From: Pyxicephalus adspersus | Lineage: Eukaryota; Chordata; Amphibia; Anura; Pyxicephalidae | DNA length: 64,000 nt | Direction: 5' to 3' | Assembly: GCF_032062135.1 (NCBI RefSeq) | Contig: NC_092866.1 | Coordinates: forward strand, 25,410,981-25,474,980 | In this document: positions 49,713 through 61,694 of the stretch, in pieces | Layout of the letters: each line of letters begins with the position of its first letter | Position numbering within the stretch: position 1 is the stretch's first letter | Position numbers and translations under genes: made by a program | Notes under the pieces: model-generated | Told to the model about the DNA's origin: nothing | Databases searched by the model: none | Seen by the model: only the letters and a program-made list of their open reading frames with translations

Positions 49713-49880
49713 GGCCTGATTTATCAAAGCTCTTCAAGCCTGGGAGAACCTGGGTGGTCTGGCAAACTTGGTGGTGTATTTCTTAAAAATGATTTGCTAT
49801 TAGTTGAGAAAAGTTTTCAGTCTTGGACCAGTTATTTTCCAGGTTCCCTGGATCATCCAGGTTTACTCATATTAAATGAG
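49713..49880. mobile_element. Palindromic repeat family P, copy 3 (degraded)
   Basis: 'ggcctgatttatcaaagctc' at the left. The right half keeps 'ccaggttccctggatcatcc' and decays after that. More diverged than the other copies. Confidence 0.6.
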
Positions 49881-51338
49881 TCACAGAATGATTGTAAAGT
49901 TACCCAATGCTTGCTGACACTGCTAAATTTGACCTGGTCACCAAGGCATCAATGACCTCTGGGTACAAAAGGATTAAACAGCTACCTTAACACTACAGTT
50001 TAACATCTAATAGGACAATTAACTAGGATTACAAACCATTGCCAATCCTTTAGCAACAACTGGCTGCTTTAGGGTGACCAGAAACAACATCTTTCATGTT
50101 CTGCAGGCAACCACAATATGAAAGCAACCACCTGCCCAAAATAGTTCCCAATCACTCCCATATGATTGAATGAGAGCAGCTGGGAGCACAATTGACCATT
50201 TAGTAAATTGCACATTTAAAATTATCCATTTTCTTAGAAATTAGAGTGATGGAGGTCCATTATATGAATGCAAGAAATTATTTCTCTATATTGCACTTTG
50301 AGCAGGAAATAAGCTTCTAATTGGTAAGTAAACATTATCAGAAGACAGACAAACTGACAAACATAGTTCTCACATGTAAAGCTCTCACTGTAGATTTCAC
50401 CTAACTAAGCATTATAACATAATTGTACTGTAAAGTGAGGTATATTTTTTTTACACAGATGACATTTCTTAATTACACAGGCAGGTAAGATAACTATAAG
50501 AGGAAAATGACTTGGGGAACAGGTTTTGTTTATTGAAAGTTATGGTAGACTGTAACTCTGCTTTAAGACATGTCTCTGTTTTGCATATGTAAAAAGTCTT
50601 TCTTCATTCCAGGGAAAGCCCCCAAGGGCAGTAAGTACTAGGACTTCCTTTTGCTTACGAATGAGAATTTTATTAGTAACATAATGCTAACAAAGCCAAT
50701 TTGGGACTGAAAAGCCTGAAATATAGAGCACTGTGAGTGTATTTATTAATTTTACACAATCTTATATCTGAATAGAACAACAATACACTTTTTCCTGAAG
50801 TTAGCTTTATGTACTTTGTTGTGTTTTTAATACTTGAGTGAGTTTATGTTTAAAGTGGGAAATCAAACTGTAATTCTCTTGCTGCTGGGCAATATCTTGA
50901 ATTTCCCCTCAAAGAACACATTTTCTAAAAGCACATGACCTGTAGAATTAGAAGATGTGCTACTGATTTTGTAACATGATAAATGTAGAAAAAATGTATC
51001 ATGCCCATATTTTCACTGAACATAAACTAAAATCATTATTAGTACACAAATACAAATTTACTTCCAAAAAAAACTATATTTAAAAGAAAAAACAGCTTTA
51101 AATAAAATGGTAACTTTTAATCATTTAGAATTGTTATGCAGAACAACATGCTCAGAAATACTACATAAAAAAAATCATCCACTTCCCTTTCCCTCCTATT
51201 TACACTTTTTCTTACTTGTTTTTTTCCCCACCCTGATGAACATACTAATACATTTTTTAAACAAAATATTCCCATTTTCATTACATACCTTTTTTTTCAA
51301 ACTAGTATAGGTGTAGTGGAATCTATCATTAAGACAAA
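49881..51338. other. Intergenic sequence without recognised features
   Basis: AT-rich, short frames only. 50035-50220 is slightly GC-richer and may be an old repeat. Confidence 0.35.
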
Positions 51339-51601
51339 TATTATTACTATCTTGTATTTATATAGGACCAACATGTAATGTAGTGCTTTACAAAGTCTAT
51401 AGTCATGTCACTGGCTATCCCTCAGGGCTCACAATCTAATATCCCTACCATAGTCATATGTCATTAACACAATCTAAGGCCAATTTTTTTGGAGGGAGCT
51501 GCAGTTCTCAGAGGAAACTCATGCAAACATTAGCATGCAAACTCCAGTGCAGAAACTTGTCTCTTTGCAGAGTGCTAGCCACTAAACCATTGTGACACCC
51601 A
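51339..51601 (-). mobile_element. V-SINE-type retroposon, nearly full length
   Basis: On the minus strand the element starts 'gggtgtcacaatggtttagt' with a tRNA-like A box (tggtttagtggcta). The core ('ggagtttgcatgc', 'tgcatgagtttcctctgaga') and the 3' region ('attggccttagattgtgtta', 'ccagtgacatgactatagac') follow. The tail is 'ctatataaatacaagatag' plus (TAA)n. The best V-SINE copy in the window. Confidence 0.88.
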
Positions 51602-52175
51602 TAGGTAGGATCATTTGCCATCAGATTGCTGTAAGATCCCAAATATTAAGCCCCGCTTGGGCAAAAATATTATTTTATGAATGCCCACCAAAAGTCAAAA
51701 ATAAAAAAGTAGCCCTGGGTCTGTATTTACCCCTTCTCCTTCAAATGTCCCCCACAAACTCCCTAACAGATTCTCCCACTGAGTAATACAACACTGTTTA
51801 CATTTGGGTTGAATCATGCAGATACAGTCAAAGTTATTATTGGACTCCTTATTATTTAATTTTTCCTGCAAGGTTGCATGCCACAGGAATGACAACAACT
51901 GGAATGACAAAAACATTCCTGCAGGACCATTTACACATTTTATGCCAAGGCAGTATTTTGAATTCAGAGAGAACTTGTAACTGCAATTGCAATTTAAACA
52001 GTAATGGGATCACAGTTTGCTCCACAATACATTTTTTATAGACTGGACTAAAGAAGACAAATTTGTCCATCTGCACCACCCATTTAAAGACATATCTCTG
52101 CTATATAGACAAAACTCTAGTTATCTAAACATCAGGGGGAAAATTCTTTCTGGAATGGTGCAACCACTACAAAAA
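51602..52175. other. Intergenic sequence without recognised features
   Basis: Nothing recognised between the V-SINE and the MITE. Confidence 0.35.
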
Positions 52176-52504
52176 GGCTACGTACACACTTGCAATGGTT
52201 CTCCTCTGATAATCGGCTCAGGGCCAATATCGGATGAGAATCCGGGGTGTGTAGAGTGCCCATTGTCCACCGTCCAAACGACCATCCTGGCAAATCCAAG
52301 GACGATGGACGATGAACGATCCTAATGGAAGTAAAGGGAGAGAGCACAGCGGGGTGCCGCTCCGTCGTTCTCCCCCTCCCCCTCCATAGAACAGAACAGT
52401 GCTGTATGTACAGCAATCATTTATGCATTGTGCAGTTGTTTGTCGTTGGAAAGGATCCTAAAAGATCCTTTCCAACCACAATTATTGCACGTGTGTATGC
52501 AGCC
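52176..52504. mobile_element. Terminal-repeat MITE, copy 2 (full length)
   Basis: 329 bp with inverted ends GGCTACGTACACACTTGCAAT and ATT.GCACGTGTGTATGCAGCC. The interior contains a short hairpin (ggaaaggatcctaaaagatcctttcc) and GC-rich blocks shared with 28932-29208. No target duplication is obvious. Non-coding. Confidence 0.8.
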
Positions 52505-53307
52505 TAAATCTAACTTTGTAATAAACCTAAAACGTGCCTACTCCCTGAAGGAAACACATTTCCTCTACACCAATAAACACATCAAACAGAACAGACAAGT
52601 GATATCTCCAATATATCTCAAACATAGGCAGATCTGCCTACTATAGGGATAGTTTTAAAAAACATACAAAAATGTTCATATACACTCAGGCCATATGGTA
52701 CAGTCACACCTGATCTGCCATATGGTTTTTGCAGTGTAGACACTACAATCAGATCATAAAGGTAGCACCCAATTCTATGGAAACCTTTCTAGAATAAAAG
52801 CCATGTGAGGATAGACAGCCTTTGGAGGACAACTACCACTTACAAATGCAAAATTATAATAAAACCACTCTAACTTGGTATTAAATAAAATGAGAGATTA
52901 TGAGACAAGACCGTTATCTATTATCTTTCAGCAGATGATTGAAAAAAAATCCAAACAAAGCTGGTACATCTCTTCCCAGGCCCCCATATTCAACAGCAAA
53001 AACACTTTATTTCCACTACATTTAGAAACAGTTACAGGAGTGAACAGGTGAAATGTGACATAAATGTTTGTTTCAATTATATATATATTTTTTTTTGACA
53101 ACACGTGTAAATTCAAATTATTTGATCCATTTGCATTAAAGTCTGTGACTGTTGGCTTATCATTTCAATTGAAAAGTCCCAGTCCTTAATTATGTTACCA
53201 AAATATCTATAATAACAGATCTCAAAAAAAAAATACAAACTAAGTATGTAGTTTTTTTAAAAAAAATGTCAGAAATAAATTGGTTGTGTACATTAGCCTG
53301 TCATTTC

Positions 53308-53462
53308 CCATTATTCCTTTAGGTGGTGCTGTTTTTTTACAATGATAGTTACAATTAAAAAGAAACATTGTAATACTCTGTTAGATTGTTACTTTGTTTA
53401 TGAGCCATTCATCATTATGAATGAAAACAAACACAGCACCACCTGGAGGAAAAATGGTAGAA
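53308..53462. mobile_element. Inverted-repeat element around 'aggtggtgctg'
   Basis: The left arm (about 53308-53345) holds 'cctttaggtggtgctgtttt'. The right arm (about 53420-53462) holds the complement 'aacacagcaccacctggagg'. A single-stranded spacer of about 75 bp lies between. Likely a small non-autonomous transposon. Confidence 0.65.
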
Positions 53463-53469
53463 TGAGAAT

Positions 53470-56400
53470 TAAAGCCTAAAAAAGCTGAATTGAAAAGGAA
53501 AATCCTAAAGCAATCATGTTAATAAATGTTAATAAGCTTTAACTTTGGAACTAACATTTATAAAAAAAAAAAATTATAGCTCCGCTTAGCTGTAGTGTGC
53601 ACCTGTTGACAATTCCAGGATCTCCCCTGCCTTCTGATTTCCTGTTAACAGTTTGAGATCCTACAATAGCTCATCACCAATTTCCTGGAAAACAAGGCCA
53701 GTCCACTCTCATGTAGACACCTGATTTTCACTGTAATAAAGTAATGCTGGAACATTATGTCAAACATCATTGTTCTTCCTGCTTTTGGTGTCCCTCAAGG
53801 CCCATAATGACAAGTTGCTTTTTATGTTTGCAGCTAATATCTTTATCAGGATGATTGAACATGTAATCTGAACATTAGGTACTATGATGTATAACCCAGA
53901 TCTGTAGCATAAAAGGTCAATGTTGTATCTAGGGCCAAACTATATATTAATAAACCATTATTGTTTTCACACTATACTGCCAAAAGTCTGTCTTTTCTTT
54001 CCTCTCTTTACTTATATACATTATGACAACAGGCTTGGCATTGTATATGTGTAAGAATCTTATATAAAAAAAATTGACATCCCCAGAGTAAATTACAATT
54101 TTATTGTAATCACTTATCAACCAGATTGCTATTAGAATTTGCTTCAATTTTGAGGTTAGTTGGACATTGATTTACAGAATCATCACCCTTTCCCTACTGT
54201 ACTCATCCTGCAATTTTGGTGACAATACAATGTTTAGGGGCTTGGAAGTGGCAATAGACTTGAATACAAACTTGAACTGTATTTAAATGAGCATAATTTT
54301 TGATTAAATGAAATCAAATTGAAATTGACCCATTTTTATCATTACTGAGATATGACTGACTAATATGATATAGGTCCTTATCATAAATGTCAGTGTGAAC
54401 ACACAAAATCATTACAGTAGCCTCGATCATAAGGATCATCCTCATCCATACACAGCAGAACCACCACTGACCTTATCACTCAAATAGAATGAATTCAAGT
54501 CATCATTAAGTTTAATCACCAGTAAGGGAACACTATTGTTCACAGCTATGCATTATAATCATAAAATCACACACAAAAGAGTAGTAGGTGGAGATCACTC
54601 TCATTTAAACGTCTTTCTTCTCTTCTCCAGCAGGCAAGCAATATACAAAAGCTGCAAAGTAGCATAAGACTGAAAGCAGTTCTGACCACAACTTTGAATG
54701 ATCTAAGCAGATATTTAAATAAACCACAGTATACAAAAGTTTAAAAACATTTAAAATCTTTATACGTTGCCCAGGTCTCTTCCAAACCAAGTTTTGCCTT
54801 TCAGCCTAAAGATATACTTAAAGATATAATTAATGGTAGAAAATGTAAGGTATGAAAGTATGAAACTAATAAAAAAGGAAATAATAAGGGAAAAATGTAA
54901 AATAGTAAAAGAAACAAAGTTAAATGGAAAAGAAAACAAGGAAGAAGAAAAGGTAAACAATAAAAGTAAGAACAATGTAAGAAATAATCAACTGAAAAGA
55001 AAAAAGAAAAGAAAAAATGGAGCAACTAGGACCACATCGCATCTATACAAAATACAATTTAGTTTGTTAAATAATATGAATTAAGTGATTTACAGTGATA
55101 AAGTGCCTTTAAAGAATGTGATATGCAAATTTGTTTCACACACACATATCATAGTTATAGAGTATATAGTATAGTATATAGTATAGTATAGTATAGTAAA
55201 GTATATTATAGAGTATAAACATGGCTGGTCTTTCAATGGCAATAACAGTGTGTTTTGCTGATCTGTTAGACATGATTTAGAAGCTTGTGGTGCATATAAT
55301 AATTCCTTCATTATTAACATTAATGTGCAGTCTGATAAGTATTAGGGTAGGTGTAGTAGTGTAGGTTGCAATGCACCAAAAACATATCCTAATGGTATGC
55401 ATAATTTTTTCCCAGTACCCCACAATGCACACCCTTGATTGTCAGAAAACCTACTTCACTATAGACATTAGCTTTGCTGAAATAATATTTGCAAAATAAC
55501 TCCTCAGTAGCTCATGAGCGAGTCTGCACTTGGGTCACCAGTGTGAGCAGAATCAAGTGGTAATCATTATTTTTTTATTAGCCATGATGAAGGGGATTAT
55601 AGAATGGGGCCGTCTCCCCTTTAACATAATTGTTGTAATAAGGAAGATATACACTCCTTTATTATGTCCTACCTATAATAATACATATTTATTAGGGCAA
55701 AGATATGTAAGGGTCTGAAAATGCAATACAATAATCCCTGGTATAATAAATAAAGGCCTAATTCCCACAAGATCACACTTATTGGAGGTCAGCTTTAAGG
55801 GGATTGGAGACCAATATATATACTGGAGCTTAGGCTTCCCTAAAACTACAGCTCTACAATAACTGTCCGGTACCTAAACATCTTTAATGCTTTGCACATG
55901 TATAGCATGTCTGTAACACACAGAAGATCATAAGCTATGGGCATAATAAAATATATGGGACATTTCATGATCACCTAAATAAATCATCAACTTTAATATA
56001 TAAACAGATTTTAACCCTAATTGAAAAAAGAGTAGGGAAAGGGGGGAGGCAAAATAAATGTTTTGATTGGGGCACCAAATAAAGTTGGAATGACCCTACC
56101 TATTTATACAAAAAGATGATTTATTATTGACCTTTCTATCTACTACTACTTACAGAATTTAGGAACCTCCTTTCCTAATAATTATAAGGGGGAACTTAAT
56201 CACTTATTCTTCTAACAAAAGCTTTTTCTCTGAAGAATTGTAAATTTTGAGCATAATTGTCAATGCTTTGTTGCATCTATTAACATTTGTTACTAAGCTC
56301 ATATTCTACATGAAAATTGAAAAAATGCAAGCTTATTAGAGTGCTTATGAAAATAATACGTTATTAATAGCACATGTTAATTTCATTAAAAAATACATTA

Positions 56401-57090
56401 TTTTTGGCCCATATTTGTATACATAATTTATATATTTATCACTTATAAATCTTGAATACAACTGTGATGTTAATATCCTCAGAACTTTAGAGTAAAAACA
56501 TATATGAATGTTGCTGATAGCTTGTTAAGTATGACAAATTATGAAAACAAGGGTGATAATTATACAATTAGTGTTGGTTGCAAGAAAACAGACAGCACTG
56601 CTTGAATCCAAGACATCTGCTATGCTGACCCAAACCACCTAAGTTCTGGACCAGCTGAAGAATCAATTGCTCCCAGATTAAATATAGTTGTTATTGCCAC
56701 TTTCTCCAGCAATCTGTTCCTCTTGACAATAGCATCCTCTAGATTTATGTGACCACTCCCCAGCTGTCTGCCCGGGTAGCAATATAGATATTTCAAGATA
56801 CAACTGGGAAACAATTGTAATATTATTACTTCTCCTCTTCGAACAAACAACAAGGGGATGAGATTGAATGGTGAACTTATGTACATAAGGTCAATGTGAA
56901 CACTCAAACATGAAACAATTGAATTTCCTTTTCTTTTGGGGATGTGGAGTGGTGTTTCAAACTTACTTTTGTTTCATTCTTTTACTTATTAATAGTGCTT
57001 TTTAACATTCTTTCACTAGTCTCTATGTTTATGCAAAAAATACAAAACTTTTCTCTGTAATAATGTAGCTGTGCTTTGATCTTTTGAACT
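53470..57090. other. Intergenic sequence without recognised genes
   Basis: AT-rich. An A-rich stretch at 54830-55020 creates a Lys/Glu/Asn-rich frame that is compositional. A (TATAG)n tract lies at 55157-55205. No domain-bearing frame was found. Confidence 0.4.
55155..55210. repeat. (TATAG)n tract
   Basis: Imperfect pentanucleotide repeat 'agtatagtatatagtatag'. Confidence 0.85.
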
Positions 57091-57099
57091 ATCTGTGTA

Positions 57100-57390
57100 A
57101 GCTTTCTGTAACTGAAATTGAGGTTTAAAACAATGTGCGCTTTATTGTTGGCACTTGCTGAGCTCCTGAGACAGAAAAGACTGATTTATTAGCTTGTCAG
57201 GGGAAGCATTGTTGAAGGAGGCAATCAAAAAGCATTTACTTAGCTAAACTAAAATTACTGCCTTTTCAGTGGCTAATTTGTATAACTCCCATGGAGGAAC
57301 TTGGAAAGTGTTTGATGAGGCATAAAATGATGATTAATGAATTTATTGCCTTGATTCTCATTAAACACAAAGTAGTATATCTTTTTTTTT
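57100..57390. promoter_or_regulatory. Candidate conserved noncoding element
   Basis: Unique sequence dense in homeodomain- and HMG-type motifs: AACAATG and TTATTGTTGG near 57130-57150, GATTAATGAATTTATTG near 57333. No repeat features and no reading frame. Enhancer role is inference. Confidence 0.3.
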
Positions 57391-57570
57391 CTTTTTCCCT
57401 TCTAGGTTTCCAACTCTGTATTTATACTATAGTATAGAAAAAACAAAACAATAAAACTTCAAAAATACCGCTTGTATGTGTAGATTTGACATTATTATAA
57501 TATAGAATATTTTAACATCACATTTTTTAGTAATAGAACAATAGCAATATGAGCTGTTTTATTAAAAAAA

Positions 57571-57893
57571 NNNNNNNNNNNNNNNNNNNNNNNNNNNNNN
57601 NNNNNNNNNNNNNNNNNNNNNNNNNNNNNNNNNNNNNNNNNNNNNNNNNNNNNNNNNNNNNNNNNNNNNNNNNNNNNNNNNNNNNNNNNNNNNNNNNNNN
57701 NNNNNNNNNNNNNNNNNNNNNNNNNNNNNNNNNNNNNNNNNNNNNNNNNNNNNNNNNNNNNNNNNNNNNNNNNNNNNNNNNNNNNNNNNNNNNNNNNNNN
57801 NNNNNNNNNNNNNNNNNNNNNNNNNNNNNNNNNNNNNNNNNNNNNNNNNNNNNNNNNNNNNNNNNNNNNNNNNNNNNNNNNNNNNNNNNNNNN
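57571..57893. other. Assembly gap (N), followed by (TA)n
   Basis: 323 undetermined bases; the right side opens into (TA)n at 57894-57911, and the left side ends in A-run sequence. The gap is probably a simple-repeat collapse. Confidence 0.95.
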
Positions 57894-57911
57894 ATATATA
57901 TATATATATAT

Positions 57912-58882
57912 GAGCAAAATTTTAGAATTAATTGCAGTTCATGAAGGTCTAATAAAAAAGGTCCTGATGTGACTGTTAACAAAGACTAAAGATTTAGCAG
58001 CGCTCATTCTTTGACATCTTAATACATACAGGTTCACCTCCTGTGTATACACAGCTTTCCGTAGTTGATAATCAGGTTTTGTAGAGGCATATTTACAATT
58101 TATCCACTTCTTCTTTTTTACATAAATTTGTTTGTAATAATAGCAAACACATGCATTAAGGCACACAATAGTGCACATGGCAACAAACAGTGTTATACTG
58201 TGAATTGCAATCATTTTGGAAAGTGATATGTTGAGAATTTCAAGGATTTCTTTCACTATTGATTATTTGAATGGAACATTACAAGCCAATGTGTGTGAAG
58301 TTTTGCATACTGTATGCAAATATTTTTTACAGTGCTATGCAGCCAAACATTGGGAACGGGTCCTAATGAAAATATACAAATAGGCGTTTATTTACTGTTC
58401 GCTTAGCAGGCGATTTATCCCTATGCATGGAATAATTTTCTTGTATTGTAATTGTGGTGAAATCTCACTTTGCTAAGAATATCCAAGAAGGGAAATATAT
58501 ACAAAAAAAAAATGCGCTTAGATATGATTGGATGGCTAAAGCCAGAAGACTGAAGGTTCTCATCTAGCCAGATCATTGTAAGTTACATTCAACTGTACTT
58601 GTTTTTGTAATGTTGGAAATGTTTTGCAGCCTAAGCTGCACTGATAAAGCTGATGAAGCTTGAATAGGTTTCAAAACATCTTTAACATTACCAAAATAAG
58701 TTCAGTTTAATGTGACTAACTAATAATAGATAAAGTGTGAAAATTCATCAGCTACAGTAATTGAATTGTATGTTTTTTGTATGAAGATATATTAAACAAT
58801 TATCTCGTCTATATCAAGTCCTCAAAATAGAAAATAAAAAATTAATGTAAACAACAACACATGACATATTACACAGTATCAT
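57912..58882. other. Intergenic sequence with a palindromic octamer site
   Basis: No gene. At 58302-58320 there is a perfect 9-bp-arm palindrome (TTTGCATAC-T-GTATGCAAA) overlapping the POU octamer ATGCAAAT at 58314-58321. 58370-58480 is unique and could be part of an enhancer. Confidence 0.35.
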
Positions 58883-59203
58883 CAATTGGTTTGGACCTAA
58901 TTTGAACCAACAGGGCCTGGGTATCTTGCATTCATTGGGCCTGATTTATTAAAGTTCTCCAAGACTGAAGAGAATACACTTTTATCTATGAACCAAAAAA
59001 AATGGAATGGATCTGGTCCAGGATTGAAACACTTGCTAACAAATAACAAATTACTTTAAAAAATATATTTCAGGTTTGCTGGATCACCCAGATTAACTGA
59101 TGAAAGTGTGTTCTCTCTAGCCTTGGGGAGGTTTTATTAAATCAGGTCCAATGAATGCAAGATACCCAGACCCTGTTGGTTCAAAATAAGTCCAACCCAA
59201 TTG
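58883..59203. mobile_element. Palindromic repeat family P, copy 4, with extended arms
   Basis: The core from 58937 to about 59153 matches copy 1. Beyond it both sides continue as reverse complements: 'caattggtttggac', 'ttgaaccaacagggcctggg', 'tatcttgcattcattgg' at the left and their complements at the right, ending 'gtccaacccaattg'. The whole is a 321 bp inverted repeat with few mismatches. Confidence 0.88.
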
Positions 59204-59820
59204 AGTCAACCATGAACTCCTCTGTATACCAAATAATGGAGTCAAATGAGGCCATCTGTGCAACAGCTAAAGCTGAGCCAAAATATAGTCATGAAACAGG
59301 ACAATGATTACAAACAAACCGGCAAATATACAACAGAATAGCTTAATGCTTTTATGCTCTGTCTTCTATGGTTGCTTTTCTGTTATTGTATTTGTTTTCT
59401 TTGTTGTTCCTTACATTGTTTACTTGTTCCTTGACCTTTCTTGTATGACTATTTTTTTTAAAAATATACAATTTCACAAAAAGCTGTACAGTACATAAAA
59501 ATGCTTGCAAACCTCAAGCAATGAACTGAAGAAATGTTTAAAATGGGCCAACAATCTTTCATAATGATGTGAGAGACAGAAAATGATAACTCATAATAAG
59601 TAATTGCTGCTAAATATGGTTCTACAAACCTTTGAATCACTGAATGTACTTAAGTTTTCACACAAAGGATTCTCCATTCCGTGTTAATTTTTGTTAAAAA
59701 AATAATGACATAGTGGAATCTGCTGTGTGTTATTTACATCTGAAGTTTAGATACATAAAACTCACAGAACTGAAACTGGGTGTACTTTCCTTTTCACATG
59801 ACTTTAAGTTAATGATTTAG
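59204..59820. other. Intergenic sequence without recognised features
   Basis: AT-rich; short frames only; ends at an assembly gap. Confidence 0.35.
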
Positions 59821-60305
59821 NNNNNNNNNNNNNNNNNNNNNNNNNNNNNNNNNNNNNNNNNNNNNNNNNNNNNNNNNNNNNNNNNNNNNNNNNNNNNNNN
59901 NNNNNNNNNNNNNNNNNNNNNNNNNNNNNNNNNNNNNNNNNNNNNNNNNNNNNNNNNNNNNNNNNNNNNNNNNNNNNNNNNNNNNNNNNNNNNNNNNNNN
60001 NNNNNNNNNNNNNNNNNNNNNNNNNNNNNNNNNNNNNNNNNNNNNNNNNNNNNNNNNNNNNNNNNNNNNNNNNNNNNNNNNNNNNNNNNNNNNNNNNNNN
60101 NNNNNNNNNNNNNNNNNNNNNNNNNNNNNNNNNNNNNNNNNNNNNNNNNNNNNNNNNNNNNNNNNNNNNNNNNNNNNNNNNNNNNNNNNNNNNNNNNNNN
60201 NNNNNNNNNNNNNNNNNNNNNNNNNNNNNNNNNNNNNNNNNNNNNNNNNNNNNNNNNNNNNNNNNNNNNNNNNNNNNNNNNNNNNNNNNNNNNNNNNNNN
60301 NNNNN
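59821..60305. other. Assembly gap (N)
   Basis: 485 undetermined bases; probably contains the left part of the repeat that ends at 60612. Confidence 1.
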
Positions 60306-60349
60306 TGGACTCAATACAGTTGTTTTGTATTGAATCCAATACAAAATAA

Positions 60350-60612
60350 TTTGAATTGCCTGACGCGCCTCCCGTCCGCACCAACGTATGCAGAGACGTC
60401 ACCGGGAAACCCCGGATAATGTCACTACACATGCCGGGAGAAGATCGAAAAAGGAGGATGCCGCCAGAGGACCTGCAGGGACAAGAAGGACGCAGGAGGA
60501 CCCCAAAGAAACAAGGTAAGTGGGTTTTTTATTGTTTTTTAGCGAACCCGAGTTTGACTCAGGATTACTGCTTTTTGCATGACAAATCCGCTCAGGATTA
60601 TCGCTTGGGGGG
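60350..60612. mobile_element. Partial TTAA-type transposon end
   Basis: GC-rich sequence ('cgcctcccgtccgcaccaac', 'gacgtcaccgggaaaccccg') followed by 'aacccgagtttgactcagga' and the terminus 'cgcttggggggttaa'. The terminus ends at TTAA (60613-60616) and resembles the ends of the piggyBac-type MITE at 34473-34849. The other end is in the gap. Its 86-residue frame is not a gene. Confidence 0.5.
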
Positions 60613-60616
60613 TTAA

Positions 60617-61690
60617 AATATTACAAAATTTAGTTTCTTTTATATGCCTGGAAGTAAATGCTCTGACCATGGAAATAGAGTATCTCAATACATAACTCTT
60701 GAATTTTTTTAATGTTTTAGACCCAATTTTCCTTATTTGCAGTAAAAGAATATGTGGCCTTGCAAAATACTCTGCACCCCTTTTTAATTGTAGTTTTAAG
60801 TTCTTGGAACAGTGAGAACATTTTCTGTATGTAACTGAAAAATACATGCTGTGTACTTGGTAAATAACTACCGGTATTAGAAAACCCGATAAACTTTATT
60901 AGCAAAAATGGGAGAATATTTCCTGTGTGTAACTAAAAATAAATACTGTGATTTTACTTGGTAAATGATCAAACTATAAGAACAACTGGTGGACTTTATT
61001 AGCAACACTGGGAAAAATTATTTTGTGTAACTGGAAATAAATATGTTGAACCAGGTGAACAGTCAAATTATCAGAACAACTTGGAAATCGTCTGTTACCG
61101 GAAATAAATGTTTAATTGATGTTTGTGAGCAAACTTTTAGAACAACTGGTGAACTATGTTAGCAATGTAGATACCGAGTATAAACCGAGATGTTTTTGCT
61201 CTCAAAATGTTATTGGAAAAAGATTCTAATGACATCTAGTGACAAATCCTGGAACTGCATTTGTCTCTGGTTCTTCAGATCAGAGGCATAAAAGACTAGA
61301 TGTTTGTACAAACTTTACATGAGGACACATCCCTATGTACCGGAGGCCAACAATAATGCACAAAAGATTATTTAAAATGCAAATCACCCATTAAAGCCAA
61401 CTCAAAAGTACAAAATATTTGTACCTATAAATAAGAAAATGATTTACAGGCTAATCCCACGTGATTTTTATTGATATTCCGTTTTATTTTTTTTTTAAAA
61501 ATAGCACACTACGGGTGTATTTATTCACATTCAATCATTTTAAGCAGTGCTGGACAAATTTTGTCTCAAGTTAAAGATAATGTTGTTACTTTACTCTCGA
61601 TTTTAAAAAAATATATACAATGTCCCTTTTCCACAGATGCACCCGACACACCGGCAAATTGGGTGACAATACCATCGTTAGTTAGGTTGA
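60617..61690. other. Intergenic sequence with locally recurring phrases
   Basis: Between about 60780 and 61190, phrases such as 'gtaactg.aaataaat', 'agaacaactggt' and 'aactttattagcaa' recur three to four times at about 100-120 bp intervals. This suggests a decayed tandem array. No gene is supported. Confidence 0.4.
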
Positions 61691-61694
61691 AAAG

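Noticed and set aside
54833..55084. Lys/Glu/Asn-rich frame
   Set aside because: It reflects purine-rich low-complexity DNA; the antisense strand has an equally open Phe/Leu frame.
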